Made by a program: the position numbers and the translations under genes
Shown here: positions 26,655 through 36,420 of the stretch, in pieces
How positions within the stretch are numbered: the first letter of the stretch is position 1
How the letters are laid out: every line of letters starts with the position of its first letter
The notes under the pieces: model-generated
Database searches by the model: none
The model's input: the letters and a program-made list of their open reading frames with translations, nothing else
Told to the model about the DNA's origin: nothing
DNA from: Roseiconus nitratireducens
GTDB lineage: Bacteria > Planctomycetota > Planctomycetia > Pirellulales > Pirellulaceae
Direction: 5' to 3'
DNA length: 64,000 nt
Assembly: GCF_008629675.1 (NCBI RefSeq)
Contig: NZ_VWOX01000008.1
Location: 186,001-250,000, forward strand

Positions 26655-28970
26655 ATGCAACATCTGGCCGAACTCGCGATCCGTTGGCGATGGTTGCTTG
26701 GCGTGGGTGGCATCCTGGCGCTGCTGGCGGCCTATCCCGCGGCGACCCGACTGCAAACCGACGAGAGCGTGGAGTCGTTGTTTGGCGACGACGACCCGAC
26801 GCTGCAGCAGTACCGCCAAATGAAACAGTGGTTCGGAAAGGACCAGGTTCTGGTGTTGATGTACCGGGACGCCAATCTGGCCAGCGAAGAGGGGATGTCC
26901 CGCAGTCGCCGCCTGACCGAACGCGTCAAATCCCTCCGCGGGGTCAACGCCACGTTGTCGCCTTGGGTGCTCAACGAAGCCGCCGAAGGAATGAGCGCTT
27001 CCAAATTGCTTCCGTTCTCCCTGGGCGGCAAAGGCGACAAAAGCGACCTGCCAAAGTTGATGCGGCCGGAGGATCCGGTCGGCAGCGGGCTCAGCGAGAT
27101 CTTTGCGGGCTACACGCATTCGCGCGACTACTCCCGTGGGGCCGTCGTGGCGATGGTCAGCGATCGCGCGGCCGCCGATGCGGTGGTGGAATTGAAAGAG
27201 GTGGCCCGTTGGTGGTCCGGCCAACCGGACGTCAGCGAGGTTTCGTTGGTCGGTGAACCGGTCTTGGTCGAACAAGCGTTCGCCCTGGTGCGGCGCGACG
27301 GCGCGCGGTTGGCCATCATCACGATCAGCCTGCTCTCGGTCGTCGTCCTGTTGTCGCTGTTCGACTATCGACTGGTGTTGATGATGGCCCTGCTGATCGG
27401 TTGGTCGGTCATCGTCACCAAAGCCACGATGTTCGCATTGGGAATCCCGCTGTCACTGATCGCCTCGATTCTGACGGCAATTGTCACCGTGGTCGCGGTC
27501 ACGGCGGTGCTGCACTTGGGAGTCCGGTACCATCGCCGACGCGAACGGGGATTCACGCCGCGCGAGTCAACGTCCGAAGTGCTGCAGACGATGGCGGGGC
27601 CGATTTTTTGGACCTGCGCGACCGATGCCGCTGGTTTTGCGGCTCTTTGGTTCTCCGAAATTTTGCCGGTTCGGCAGTTCGGTTTGATGATCGCGTTGAG
27701 CGCCCTGTGCGTTTTCCTTTCGGTGCTGATGTTCACCCCGATGTGTTTGATGTTGCCCGAATGGCGGTGGTTCGACGGCGCAGCGAAAGTGCGACGCTGG
27801 CTGACCGGGCGTCTGCGCCGCGCCTGTCTGCTGATCGCGATGAAGTTCGTCCGTTACAAAGGCATCACGGTCGCCGTGTCGCTGCTGCTGGCGGCGGGCG
27901 CCGTCTTCGTGGTCAGCCGCAGCGAAACCGAAACCAGCTTCCTGAAAAACTTTCGCAAGGACAGCGACATCGTCATCGACTACGGCAATGTGGAAGAGAA
28001 TCTGGGCGGGGCGGGTGTCTGGGATCTGGTTTTGGATGTTCCGGCAACGTTCTCCAACTCGTTCCTGACCGACGTGCGAACGCTGGAAGCGGACCTGATC
28101 GATCAGTTGGGCGGCCAGCGGGGATTGGCCAAGGCGATCAGCATCGCCGATGCCACCGCGGTCGTCGGCAAGTCCGGCCCGGGGAAATGGATGTCGGCAC
28201 CGATCCGCATCGCCGCGATGCGGACGCGGCTGCCGACGTTCATCGACGCCTTGATTTCGAAACCGCTGCCCGAGGATCCCGAACATCGCAAACTGCGAAT
28301 CATGTTGCGGAGCGCGGAGGGCCTGTCGGCGGACACCAAACGCAATTTGATTCAGGGCGTGGAACGGATCGCCGCCGAGCATGTCGCGAGGTGGCAGAAC
28401 GAACTGGACGCGGTGACGCTGGCGCCGCCGATGGCAACCGGCTATTACGTGCTGATGACCCGCCTGGTCGACCAGTTGGTCGCCGACCAATGGCGTTGCT
28501 TCGCAGCGGCGGGGATCCTGATCTGGCTGCTGATGACGGCGGCCACCCGCAGCATGAGGTTGGCGACCGCGGCGTTGCTACCCAACTTGCTGCCGGCGTT
28601 TCTGGTTTTGGCAGCGGTTTCGCTTGGCGGAGCACGGATCAACATGGGGGCGGCGATGATCGCCGCCGTTTCGGTTGGACTGTCGATCGACGGTTCGGTG
28701 CACTTGCTTGCGACCTACCGCCGCCGACGGGCGCTGCGTCGCGGTAGCGGCCAGGCCGCGATCTCAGCGGCCGGCAACATCGGCGCCCCGGTGATGCTTG
28801 CCACCGTCGCCCTGGTGGCCGGATTCAGTGCGCTGTCGACCAGCGAGTTCATCCCAACGGCCACGTTCGGCACCCTGGTCGCCTGGACGCTGATCATCGG
28901 GACGGCGATCAACCTGAGCGTGCTGCCGGCGCTCGTCCGCTGGATCGACGATTCCACCCCGCCATCGTGA
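26655..28970 (+). CDS. RND/MMPL family transporter
   Basis: 771 residues with the classic duplicated plan: one helix (12-30), a periplasmic domain, a block of five helices (about 215-360), another single helix (about 395-415), a second periplasmic domain, and a last block of five helices (about 610-765). Motifs include GDDDPTLQQYRQMKQWFG and, in the second block, 'NMGAAMIAAVSVGLSIDGSVHLLATYRRRR', whose Asp is the likely proton-relay residue of MMPL/HpnN-like exporters. Hopanoid, lipid or sterol export is possible; the substrate is not shown. It is divergent from the GT39-like gene and convergent with the POT gene. Confidence 0.88.
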   Translation: MQHLAELAIRWRWLLGVGGILALLAAYPAATRLQTDESVESLFGDDDPTLQQYRQMKQWFGKDQVLVLMYRDANLASEEGMSRSRRLTERVKSLRGVNATLSPWVLNEAAEGMSASKLLPFSLGGKGDKSDLPKLMRPEDPVGSGLSEIFAGYTHSRDYSRGAVVAMVSDRAAADAVVELKEVARWWSGQPDVSEVSLVGEPVLVEQAFALVRRDGARLAIITISLLSVVVLLSLFDYRLVLMMALLIGWSVIVTKATMFALGIPLSLIASILTAIVTVVAVTAVLHLGVRYHRRRERGFTPRESTSEVLQTMAGPIFWTCATDAAGFAALWFSEILPVRQFGLMIALSALCVFLSVLMFTPMCLMLPEWRWFDGAAKVRRWLTGRLRRACLLIAMKFVRYKGITVAVSLLLAAGAVFVVSRSETETSFLKNFRKDSDIVIDYGNVEENLGGAGVWDLVLDVPATFSNSFLTDVRTLEADLIDQLGGQRGLAKAISIADATAVVGKSGPGKWMSAPIRIAAMRTRLPTFIDALISKPLPEDPEHRKLRIMLRSAEGLSADTKRNLIQGVERIAAEHVARWQNELDAVTLAPPMATGYYVLMTRLVDQLVADQWRCFAAAGILIWLLMTAATRSMRLATAALLPNLLPAFLVLAAVSLGGARINMGAAMIAAVSVGLSIDGSVHLLATYRRRRALRRGSGQAAISAAGNIGAPVMLATVALVAGFSALSTSEFIPTATFGTLVAWTLIIGTAINLSVLPALVRWIDDSTPPS

Positions 28971-29069
28971 CGGCCACCGGCGAGGGCTTGGTGGCGGCCA
29001 GGAACGTATCCCGCCGAGTCCTCCGACGATTCCGGCAACCATCGCTACCACGGCGGAGCGTCCCGCGTC

Positions 29070-30506
29070 CTACTGGGTCGCTTCGACATCCACCTCGTTT
29101 TCCAGGTCCTCGGCGAATTCCTGAATGTATTCCTTACCGGAGTACACCAGTGAGAACAGGACATAGACGACGGCGGCAACTGCCATCAGTCCCGTGAAGA
29201 ACCAGTAGTAAGATGCCCCGGGCAGTTTGGACGTCCCGTCGGGATTGCTGATGATGGCGTTCACGCCGGCGGTGATGAAGTTGCCGAACGAGACCGACAA
29301 CAGGTAGGCGCTCATCACAATGCTTTTGATCGAATTGGGCGCCTGCGTGTAGCTGAATTCCAGACAGGTGATCGACACCATCACCTCGGCGGCGGTCAAC
29401 AAAACGTAAGCCAGGATTTGCCAGGAAATACTCGGGCGGCCGCCGTTCTGAATCGCCGTCTCGATCAGAGCGCTCACGGAAAAGGCCGCGACCGTGATGA
29501 ACATCCCGATGCCGATCTTGCGCAGCGGAGTCAGCGGGAACACCTTGCTGATCGCCGGGTAAGCCACGTAACTGAACAGCGGCACCAATACCAGGATCAA
29601 GAACGGGTTGGCCGCCTGGATCTGACTGGACAGCAGTTCGACTCCCATCACCGTTCGATCCATGTTCTCGGCCTGCAAAACCCAGGCGCTGGCGGATTGA
29701 TCGAACAGGCTCCAAAACACCGCGACGAGCAGATACAGGGGCGCCAAACGGAGCAGGGCGTTCAAACCTTCGCCGGTGAAGGCATCTCGGAACACCCCGG
29801 GGCCGCGCGGCGGAATGTGCACGAAAACGTTTCGCCCCGACCAGAACAAGAACGTGGCGATCGCCATCAAGATCCCGGGGACGCCGAAGGCGATGTGGGG
29901 CCCGAAACGATCCAGCAACCAGGGCGTCAGCAGCGTTGACGCGAACGCGCCCAGGTTGATGGCCACGTAAAACCATCCGAACACTTTGCCCAGCAGGTGG
30001 GAGTTGCGTTTGCCGAACTGGTCGCCGACGTGAGCCGAGACGCAGGGTTTGATGGCACCGGTTCCGAACGCGATCAGGCTCAATCCGATCGCCAGCCCCA
30101 GCCGAGATTCATCCAACGCCAGTGCCAAGTGGCCGAAACAGTACAGCACCGACAGCCACAGAATGGTCCTGTATTTCCCCAGCAGCCAGTCCGCCAGGAA
30201 GGCCCCAAGGATGGGCGTGAAGTACGCGACCATCACAAAGGTGTGCATCCAGAATTTCGCATCGCTTTCGCTCATCGTCGACAACTCGCCGTCGCTGCCC
30301 AGCAAGTACTGGGTCATGAAGACGATCAGGATCGCCCTCATCCCGTAGAAGCTGAATCGCTCGGCCGCCTCGTTGCCGACGATGTAGGGAATCCCCGGCG
30401 GCATCGTTTCGATCGGATACGGGGTCGTCTGCCAGCTCGGGCCGCCTTCCCCCGGGGTGGAACCGGAGGACATCTCGGACGTATCGTTGGGCGGGGTGTA
30501 GGGCAC
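29070..30506 (-). CDS. Proton-dependent oligopeptide (POT) family transporter
   Basis: 478 residues, about 12-14 helices. The POT signature [20 protein letters not shown] in helix 1 contains the ExxERFxYY-like motif that couples proton movement, although the second Tyr position is occupied by Phe (FSFYG). '[20 protein letters not shown]'-type sequence marks the PTR2 second signature. It takes up di- and tripeptides in characterised members. GTG 30506 is annotated; ATG 30473 ([14 protein letters not shown]) is an equally possible start, as the N-terminal 30 residues are disordered. The gene stands alone on the minus strand. Confidence 0.9.
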   Translation of the reverse strand: MPYTPPNDTSEMSSGSTPGEGGPSWQTTPYPIETMPPGIPYIVGNEAAERFSFYGMRAILIVFMTQYLLGSDGELSTMSESDAKFWMHTFVMVAYFTPILGAFLADWLLGKYRTILWLSVLYCFGHLALALDESRLGLAIGLSLIAFGTGAIKPCVSAHVGDQFGKRNSHLLGKVFGWFYVAINLGAFASTLLTPWLLDRFGPHIAFGVPGILMAIATFLFWSGRNVFVHIPPRGPGVFRDAFTGEGLNALLRLAPLYLLVAVFWSLFDQSASAWVLQAENMDRTVMGVELLSSQIQAANPFLILVLVPLFSYVAYPAISKVFPLTPLRKIGIGMFITVAAFSVSALIETAIQNGGRPSISWQILAYVLLTAAEVMVSITCLEFSYTQAPNSIKSIVMSAYLLSVSFGNFITAGVNAIISNPDGTSKLPGASYYWFFTGLMAVAAVVYVLFSLVYSGKEYIQEFAEDLENEVDVEATQ

Positions 30507-30720
30507 GGGATCTCGCCAGCGTCAAAAGGGATCGGACGGATTCGGACCAGGTCGTGGTGAAGGGCAGCACGCACCGGGCGGTGTTGGAAACGGAGGACAG
30601 CGTGCAGAAGAGGTGGTCCGGGACGGACCGCCTGCCCCCCCGACCTCCCGCGGGCCCTTCCGATTCGTTCTCCGGCACATCATTGCCGCAATGGCAAATC
30701 ACGACAACGTTGATTCGGCA

Positions 30721-31653
30721 TCAAGCCGCGGCCCCGACCAGTTTGACGTCCCGCCCGTCGTGGTAACAGGTGCGGTTGCGGCCCAAATCCTTGGCCAGGT
30801 ACAGCGCCTCGTCGGCCCGACGGATCACCGGCCCGGAGGTCCGATCGTCCTCGGCTTCCCCCAGTCCGATACTGAATCGTACCTGCAGACGCTGACCGTG
30901 CGATTCGATCGGCATTCCCGAAACGTGTTCGCGGACGTCATCAAGATGCCGGGCGGCAAGCATCAGCGGCTGGTCCAGCAGCACCGCAAACTCTTCGCCG
31001 CCGTAGCGCGCAACGATCACGTCATCGCCCAGACGTTCCTCCAAGGCACGCGCCACGGTGGCCAACACGTCGTCGCCGATCGGATGACCAAACGAATCGT
31101 TGACCGACTTGAAATGATCGATGTCGATCAGCGCCACCGTCAGTGGCGAACCGCCGCGGGCGTGCGCCGCGAACCGACGCTCCAAGTGCTCGTCGAAGGC
31201 GCGGCGATTGAGCAGCCCCGTCAGCGGATCCGTTCGCGCCTCGGCCAGATACGATTCGATCTGCTGTCGCTGACGATTCAAATCCGTTTCGGCGGCAATC
31301 AATCCCAGCAGTTTCTCTTCGGTCAGCTGAAACTTCTCTTTGACTTGCTGCACCATCTCGGAGGTGGCAGCCGAGTCCGCGCCGGCGAACCGTTCGGTCA
31401 ATTCACCCAGGGACCGTGACAGCGCGGTCGCCTGCTGACAGAACCCCTGGGACTGTTCGCCCCAAGATCGCAACAGTTCGGCAATGTGCTGTTCCCTAGC
31501 ACTCTGAACCGGGTCAGGTTGCGGAGATCGGCGGCGGACCTGATCTTGCCAAAGCTGTTTGACGAACAGCCATTTCAAAGAGACGGCGATCGCGCTGAGG
31601 GAAACCAACGCAACGACAAACCACTGCGTCGAAGAAAGAGCCAAACACAGCAT
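30721..31653 (-). CDS. Diguanylate cyclase (GGDEF), membrane-anchored
   Basis: 310 residues. One N-terminal membrane helix (about 10-31) leads to a coiled-coil linker rich in Gln, Glu and Leu (50-135), then a GGDEF domain, about 140-305, with the intact active loop RYGGEEF (218-222) and the entry motif DPLTGLLNRRAF. The RxxD inhibitory site expected nine residues before GGEEF is absent, so product feedback is probably missing. It begins 6 bases after the glgC stop and must be co-transcribed with it. This is the only c-di-GMP gene in the window. Confidence 0.93.
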   Translation of the reverse strand: MLCLALSSTQWFVVALVSLSAIAVSLKWLFVKQLWQDQVRRRSPQPDPVQSAREQHIAELLRSWGEQSQGFCQQATALSRSLGELTERFAGADSAATSEMVQQVKEKFQLTEEKLLGLIAAETDLNRQRQQIESYLAEARTDPLTGLLNRRAFDEHLERRFAAHARGGSPLTVALIDIDHFKSVNDSFGHPIGDDVLATVARALEERLGDDVIVARYGGEEFAVLLDQPLMLAARHLDDVREHVSGMPIESHGQRLQVRFSIGLGEAEDDRTSGPVIRRADEALYLAKDLGRNRTCYHDGRDVKLVGAAA

Positions 31654-31659
31654 GCCGGG

Positions 31660-32937
31660 TCACCCGCCCGCAATCCGTAGCCCCGGGTGCCCGCTCAAGG
31701 CGTCGCTACCGGGGTGGATTTCTTCGTCCCGTCCGATCACCACCAGACCGCTCTCGGTCACCGTGAATCCGCGAGCCGCGTCGGCCACCGGGTCGAAACC
31801 GATTTCCGTCTCTGGAGGAATCTTGACTCCCTTGTCGACGATCACGCGCCGCAGCCGACTCCGACGCCCCACGTCGACGCGATCAAACAGGATGCTGTCT
31901 TCGACCGACGAATAGCTGTGGACGCGGACCCCGGGGCCAATGACGCTGCGGGAGACACTGCCGCCGCTGAGGATGGCGCCCTGGCAAACGATCGAATCGA
32001 AGGCCACGCCACGCCGCGACGAAACACCTTCGCTACCGAACACAAACTTGGGTGGCGGCAACATCGGTTGGTACGCCCGCACGGGCCACTGGTCGTCGTA
32101 CAGATTCAATTGGGGATCGACACCGATCAGGTCCATGGTGGCTTCGTAGTAGGCATCGATCGTTCCCACATCGCGCCAGTAGGCATCCGTTTTGCGGTTC
32201 TCATCCAAGAACGGGTACGCGCACACGGTGTGCGTGTCGATGGCCCGGGGGATCACGTTCTTGCCAAAATCGTGGTCGCTGTGAACATCGGTCGCGTCGC
32301 TGCAAAGCTGTTCGTACAGAAACTTGGCGTTGAACACATAGATCCCCATCGAAGCCAGGCACACCTCGGGGTCGTCCGGCGTCGGAATCGGATCGGCCGG
32401 CTTCTCCTGAAACCCGATCACGCGATGGTCCAAATCGGTCTGCATGACGCCGAACTGACGGGCCTGGTCGACGCCCACGCGGAGCGCCCCGATCGTGATG
32501 TCGGCGCCGCGACGGCGATGAAACTCCACCATCGGGCCGTAGTTCATCTTGTAGATGTGGTCGCCGGCGAGCACGACAATGTTCTCAGGCTGCTCACGTT
32601 CGATCGCGTAGATGTTTTGGTACACGGCATCGGCCGTTCCGGTGTACCAGTTTCCCGCGATCCGCTGCTGCGGCGGGACGACATCGATGAACTCGCCCAG
32701 CTCGCGGCAAAAGTAATTGCGCCACGCCAGGTTGATGTGGCGGTCCAGCGACTGCGCCTTGTACTGGGTCAACAACAGCAATCGCTTCATGCCGCTGTTG
32801 AGACAGTTGCTGAGCACGAAGTCCACGATCCGGAACAAGCCACCAAAGGGAACCGCCGGCTTGGCCCGATCCCGCGTCAGTGGTTCCAATCGCGAACCCC
32901 GCCCCCCCGCCAAGATTACCGTCAACGTGTCACGCAT
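31660..32937 (-). CDS. glgC: Glucose-1-phosphate adenylyltransferase
   Basis: 425 residues. It makes ADP-glucose for glycogen. The nucleotidyltransferase domain shows LAGGRGSRLEPLTRDRAKPA, VDFVLSNCLNSGMKRL, and the catalytic GDHIYKMNY. The C-terminal left-handed beta-helix begins near residue 300 (DSIVCQGAILSGGSVSRSVI). ATG 32937 is preferred over the GTG one codon upstream. The gene leads a two-gene operon with a diguanylate cyclase. No glgA, glgB or glgP gene is within the window. Confidence 0.94.
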   Translation of the reverse strand: MRDTLTVILAGGRGSRLEPLTRDRAKPAVPFGGLFRIVDFVLSNCLNSGMKRLLLLTQYKAQSLDRHINLAWRNYFCRELGEFIDVVPPQQRIAGNWYTGTADAVYQNIYAIEREQPENIVVLAGDHIYKMNYGPMVEFHRRRGADITIGALRVGVDQARQFGVMQTDLDHRVIGFQEKPADPIPTPDDPEVCLASMGIYVFNAKFLYEQLCSDATDVHSDHDFGKNVIPRAIDTHTVCAYPFLDENRKTDAYWRDVGTIDAYYEATMDLIGVDPQLNLYDDQWPVRAYQPMLPPPKFVFGSEGVSSRRGVAFDSIVCQGAILSGGSVSRSVIGPGVRVHSYSSVEDSILFDRVDVGRRSRLRRVIVDKGVKIPPETEIGFDPVADAARGFTVTESGLVVIGRDEEIHPGSDALSGHPGLRIAGG

Positions 32938-33706
32938 CACTCATTCCATTCGGTTCTGCCTGCGTGCTATCGACCAACGCCTGGGCGGCCGGACGCGAGG
33001 ATCGCGGTCGCGACGATAGCTGTCGGTTCAGCTTAACAAACTTGTCACTCGTTTTCGTCATCACGACGGATCCCGGGACAGCGCTTCCGGGTTTTTGATC
33101 AAATTGGCGTGTCGTTTGCTCGTGTACCGAGAGCCGGCGGTGATCGGATCACTTTTGGCTGACGACGCGAAAGACGCCACTGGCCGAGCGGCCAGCGAAG
33201 CCCAACCCGCTGCAAACGGACTGCAGAACTCTGCAGACCGGGACGAAGATTTCGAGAGCGAGGACTCCTAGAGCTGGACTTCGACGCAATACTTGGACCT
33301 GAAGGCATTGTGCTATGTCACTGTGGACGAGTCCTTGCGACAAGCCAGCGGGCGATCCGTGCCCGAGCTCCCTCGGCGTCAAGGCTGCGGGTCAGTGTTC
33401 CTGGGCCTCAGCACCCCGACGAACCCCTCGTCGGCTGCCCGAATTCTGCCTGGTCGTGCGTCAAACCGTAAAATCTTGATTGGCCGTGAAACTCGTTTGC
33501 CGGGAACTCCGGCGGGCAGGATTGCGGCTTCCCAGAGAAAAACCATGTTGTCCGGGGGCGGGGCTTTTGGCGATGATCGCCCGCCGCCGGACGCGCTGCC
33601 GGACGGTCCGCCACGTGGCTGAGACACCCCGGAAAGCATCAAGCAAGGCGGTGTCACTCCATGTGGCCGCTTTCCATTTCCAATTCCATCACGGAGCAGT
33701 ACTGCG
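32938..33706. other. 769-base divergent intergenic region with structured htrA leader
   Basis: No supported gene. Near the right end, ahead of the protease gene, the transcript could fold into a stem GTCCGGGGGCGGGGC (33550-33564) / GCCCGCCGCCGGAC (33579-33592), and a smaller GCCGG-GAACT-CCGGC hairpin lies at 33499-33513. Further left are palindromes CTGGCCGAGCGGCCAG (33180-33195) and CTGCAGAactCTGCAG near 33231. No T-runs follow, so these are not terminators. Both glgC and the protease gene must have their promoters here. Confidence 0.55.
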
Positions 33707-35185
33707 ATGTCAAAGACCTGGAAACATATCAGCGGGGCCTTGGGAGCGATGATCCTGGGGTCGCTCGTCACCGGCGTGGTCCTGACGACCCCCGACTTCC
33801 TGCGTGACGACCCCAGCGCTCAAGAATCGGTCGGCAATGCTCCCGGGGCGGCCAACGCGCCGCTCCGCGGCCAGAACCTGACGGCCGCCAAGGACCTGTC
33901 GACGGCATTCCGCAACGTGGCGGAGTTGATGCGTCCCAGCGTGGTCAGCATCAACACGGTGCAGACGATCCAGGGTCGCCGCCTGCCCCAGGGCTTCGAA
34001 GAGCTGTTCGGGATGCCGCGAGGCATGCCGCAGCAACGCGAAGCGGCCGGGATGGGAAGCGGAGTGATCGTCCGCGAAGACGGCTACATCCTGACCAACA
34101 ACCACGTCGTGGAAGCAGCCGACGAATTGGAGGTCGAATTCAGTGACGGCACCAAAGCCGAAGGCAAGATTATCGGGACCGATCCGCAAACCGACCTGGC
34201 CGTGATCAAGGTCGACCGCCAGAACCTGGCAGCGGTTCACCTGGGTAATTCCGACGCGATCCGAGTCGGCGACTGGGTCGTCGCCATCGGCAGCCCGTTC
34301 GGGTTGGACCAGACCGTGACGGCCGGGATTATCAGCGGAAAGAACCGCGTCCGCGGGATTGTCGGTGACGGGGCCGGGTTCGAAGACTTCTTGCAAACCG
34401 ATGCGGCCATCAACCCGGGCAACTCCGGCGGCCCGTTGGTCGACCTGAACGGAGACCTGGTCGGCATCAACACGGCGATCATGTCGCGCAGCGGTTCAAG
34501 CGCCGGCATCGGTTTCGCCATCCCCGTCTCGCTGGCCGGACCCGTGCTGAAGTCCATCATCGAAAACGGAACCGTGCGACGCGGTTTCCTGGGCGCCAGC
34601 CTGGCACCGGTCAACCAAAAAACGATCGAAGCGTACGGACTGAAAGTCAACTCGGGCGTGATGATCGAGTCCGTCTTGGATGGCATGCCCGCCGCTCAAG
34701 CCGGCATCAAGGTCGGCGACGTGGTGACGTCGATTGACGGTCGGGCGGTCAAGACCAGCGCCCAAATGCGAAACTACGTCGCCAGCCGTCCGCCGGGCGC
34801 CACGCTGGTGATGGAAATCAATCGTGACGGTTCCGACGTCAGCCTGCGGGTCGACCTGAAAGAGCGAACGGAGGAGGTGATGGCCCAGTTCGGATCGGGA
34901 GAAATCCTGGGCGCCGAACTCGTCCCGGTCACGCCCACATCGGCCCAAAAGTACGGCTACCAAAACCTGGAAAGCGGGCTGATCGTCACCGGGATCAAGG
35001 ACGACAGCGACGCCGAGCAAGCGGGGCTGATGGTCGGCGATGTGATCGAAGCCGCCGGCGGATTGGAACTCACCTCCGCCCGCCAGCTGGAAGCCGTGTT
35101 GGCGGAAGCCGAGCGGCAGAAACTGCCGGTGCGCGTCAGCATCCGCCGCGGAAACCAGCGAATGCTGATGGTCGTCCGCCAGTGA
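33707..35185 (+). CDS. HtrA/DegP-type serine protease with two PDZ domains
   Basis: 492 residues. A hydrophobic N-terminal segment (about 9-28) exports or anchors the protein. The trypsin-like domain has the full triad: His133 in ILTNNHVV, Asp163 in TDLAVIKV and Ser240 in INPGNSGGPLV. Two PDZ domains follow, about 295-385 (RRGFLGASLAPV..., carboxylate loop changed) and 400-485. It degrades or refolds misfolded envelope proteins. ATG 33707 is chosen because of the signal segment. The long structured leader upstream suggests stress regulation but no sigma site is identified. It is divergent from glgC. Confidence 0.94.
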   Translation: MSKTWKHISGALGAMILGSLVTGVVLTTPDFLRDDPSAQESVGNAPGAANAPLRGQNLTAAKDLSTAFRNVAELMRPSVVSINTVQTIQGRRLPQGFEELFGMPRGMPQQREAAGMGSGVIVREDGYILTNNHVVEAADELEVEFSDGTKAEGKIIGTDPQTDLAVIKVDRQNLAAVHLGNSDAIRVGDWVVAIGSPFGLDQTVTAGIISGKNRVRGIVGDGAGFEDFLQTDAAINPGNSGGPLVDLNGDLVGINTAIMSRSGSSAGIGFAIPVSLAGPVLKSIIENGTVRRGFLGASLAPVNQKTIEAYGLKVNSGVMIESVLDGMPAAQAGIKVGDVVTSIDGRAVKTSAQMRNYVASRPPGATLVMEINRDGSDVSLRVDLKERTEEVMAQFGSGEILGAELVPVTPTSAQKYGYQNLESGLIVTGIKDDSDAEQAGLMVGDVIEAAGGLELTSARQLEAVLAEAERQKLPVRVSIRRGNQRMLMVVRQ

Positions 35186-35556
35186 GCCGGCCGGCAGCGT
35201 GTGGAGGTGTCGCCCCCCCTCCTGGTTCCAAGGCTCCGCCTTGGAACCAGCTGCCCTGCCGGCTCCGCCGGCTGAATCCGCGGGCTTCCCGTCCCGTTGG
35301 ACTTGAAATTTCGGTAGCCAACGGCCACACTCTCGCCCCTGCTAGAAATCCGATACGTGACCACCCGGGGAAAGCGTCTTTCCCGGGCGACGGATCACGT
35401 CGGCGGTGAAACCGGCATTCACGTCCTGTTGATGGACTTCGCCCCGGTTCACGGCCCAACCCCCTTTCAATCACGGCGATCTGTCTTCGCGCACGCGTCC
35501 TCCGCTATTGGCGGTGGCGGTCCGGGAATTCAGCGTCGGGACGGAGACTTTTATCG
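35186..35556. other. 371-base intergenic region before rpsD
   Basis: No gene. It contains the dispersed hairpin at 35222-35250 (own entry), a small CCGGCTCCGCCGG palindrome just after it, and a GGGGAAAG-CGT-CTTTCCC hairpin near 35367-35385. A TTGAAA hexamer at 35303-35308 could be a -35 element of rpsD, but no convincing -10 follows. Confidence 0.5.
35222..35250. repeat. Dispersed 29-bp palindromic hairpin
   Basis: A perfect 13-bp stem CTGGTTCCAAGGC (35222-35234) / GCCTTGGAACCAG (35238-35250) with a TCC loop. Its core is the same as the hairpin at 23778-23803. It lies 37 bases after the protease stop with no T-run. Confidence 0.75.
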
Positions 35557-36165
35557 ATGGCACGCTATACCGGTCCCAAAGCACGTGTGAACCGCCGCCT
35601 GGGCACCCTGATTTACGAAACCGCCGGTGCCGCTCGCGCCCTGGATCGCCGCAACACGCCGCCGGGCATGCACGTCCGCGGACGCCGCCCGAGCAACTAC
35701 GGCCTGGCGTTGATGGAAAAGCAAAAAATCAAGCACTACTACGGGTTGGGTGAACGACAACTGCGTCGCTACTTCGACGCGGTTTCCCGCAAGGCCGGCA
35801 ACACCGGGGAACTGTTGCTGCTGGCGTGCGAACGTCGTCTGGACAACGTGGTCCGCCGAACCGGATTCACCAAAACGCGGCCTCAGGCCCGCCAGGGAAT
35901 CGCCCACGGCCACTTCATGGTCAACGGTGTGAAGGTCGACAAACCGAGCTACATGCTGCGACCGGGCGACATCGTCGAAGTTCGCAACCGCGAAAACCTG
36001 AAGAACCTGTACCGGGGTGTGATCGCCAACGCCGCGCCGGACGCATTGGATTGGGTGTCGTTCGACAGCGAAAACCTGAAGGCGACCATCTTGGGCTTGC
36101 CGGGACCCAGCGACATCAGCCTGCCGGTCGACGCCAACAGCGTGGTCGAATTCTTGTCGCGATAA
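35557..36165 (+). CDS. rpsD: Small ribosomal subunit protein uS4
   Basis: 202 residues. S4 is a primary binder of 16S rRNA and nucleates the small subunit. 'MARYTGPKARVNRRLGTLIY' begins a zinc-free type (no Cys cluster), and the S4 RNA-binding domain reads LLACERRLDNVVRRTGFTKTRPQARQGIAHGHFMVNGVKV. The gene stands alone; in most bacteria rpsD follows rpsM-rpsK with rpoA, so it has been separated here. A UUCG-loop terminator lies 156 bases downstream. Confidence 0.97.
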   Translation: MARYTGPKARVNRRLGTLIYETAGAARALDRRNTPPGMHVRGRRPSNYGLALMEKQKIKHYYGLGERQLRRYFDAVSRKAGNTGELLLLACERRLDNVVRRTGFTKTRPQARQGIAHGHFMVNGVKVDKPSYMLRPGDIVEVRNRENLKNLYRGVIANAAPDALDWVSFDSENLKATILGLPGPSDISLPVDANSVVEFLSR

Positions 36166-36321
36166 CGCGACAAGCCTGCCCCTTCCGGGGCTGCCTGGCT
36201 GCCGAACGCGGGGCCCACTGGCGGCCCGCGGGGACGCCGGTGGCGGACGCGGGGAAATCCCCTGCCGGATCCATTTGGCGTTTTGCCCCACGGGTTTGCG
36301 AATACAATCTGGCTTCCGCCG

Positions 36322-36348
36322 CGGACGCTTCGGCGTCCGTTGTTTTTT
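36322..36348 (+). terminator. UUCG-tetraloop terminator between rpsD and lpdA
   Basis: CGGACGC-TTCG-GCGTCCG (36322-36339), a 7-bp stem closed by a stable UUCG loop, runs into TTGTTTTTT. It is a clear intrinsic terminator on the plus strand, 72 bases before lpdA. Confidence 0.75.
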
Positions 36349-36420
36349 GGCATGTCGGGTGAGCCAGCGTGTTGAGCAGCCTGCGAGTTTCCTTTCTCCT
36401 GCCCACAGAACCTTTGATCC

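Noticed and set aside
25728-27275. 515-codon minus-strand open frame across the GT39 and RND gene starts
   Set aside because: It runs through two real genes on different strands and resembles neither a protein family nor local codon use.
31687-33036. 449-codon plus-strand frame antisense to glgC
   Set aside because: Antisense shadow of glgC; no signature.
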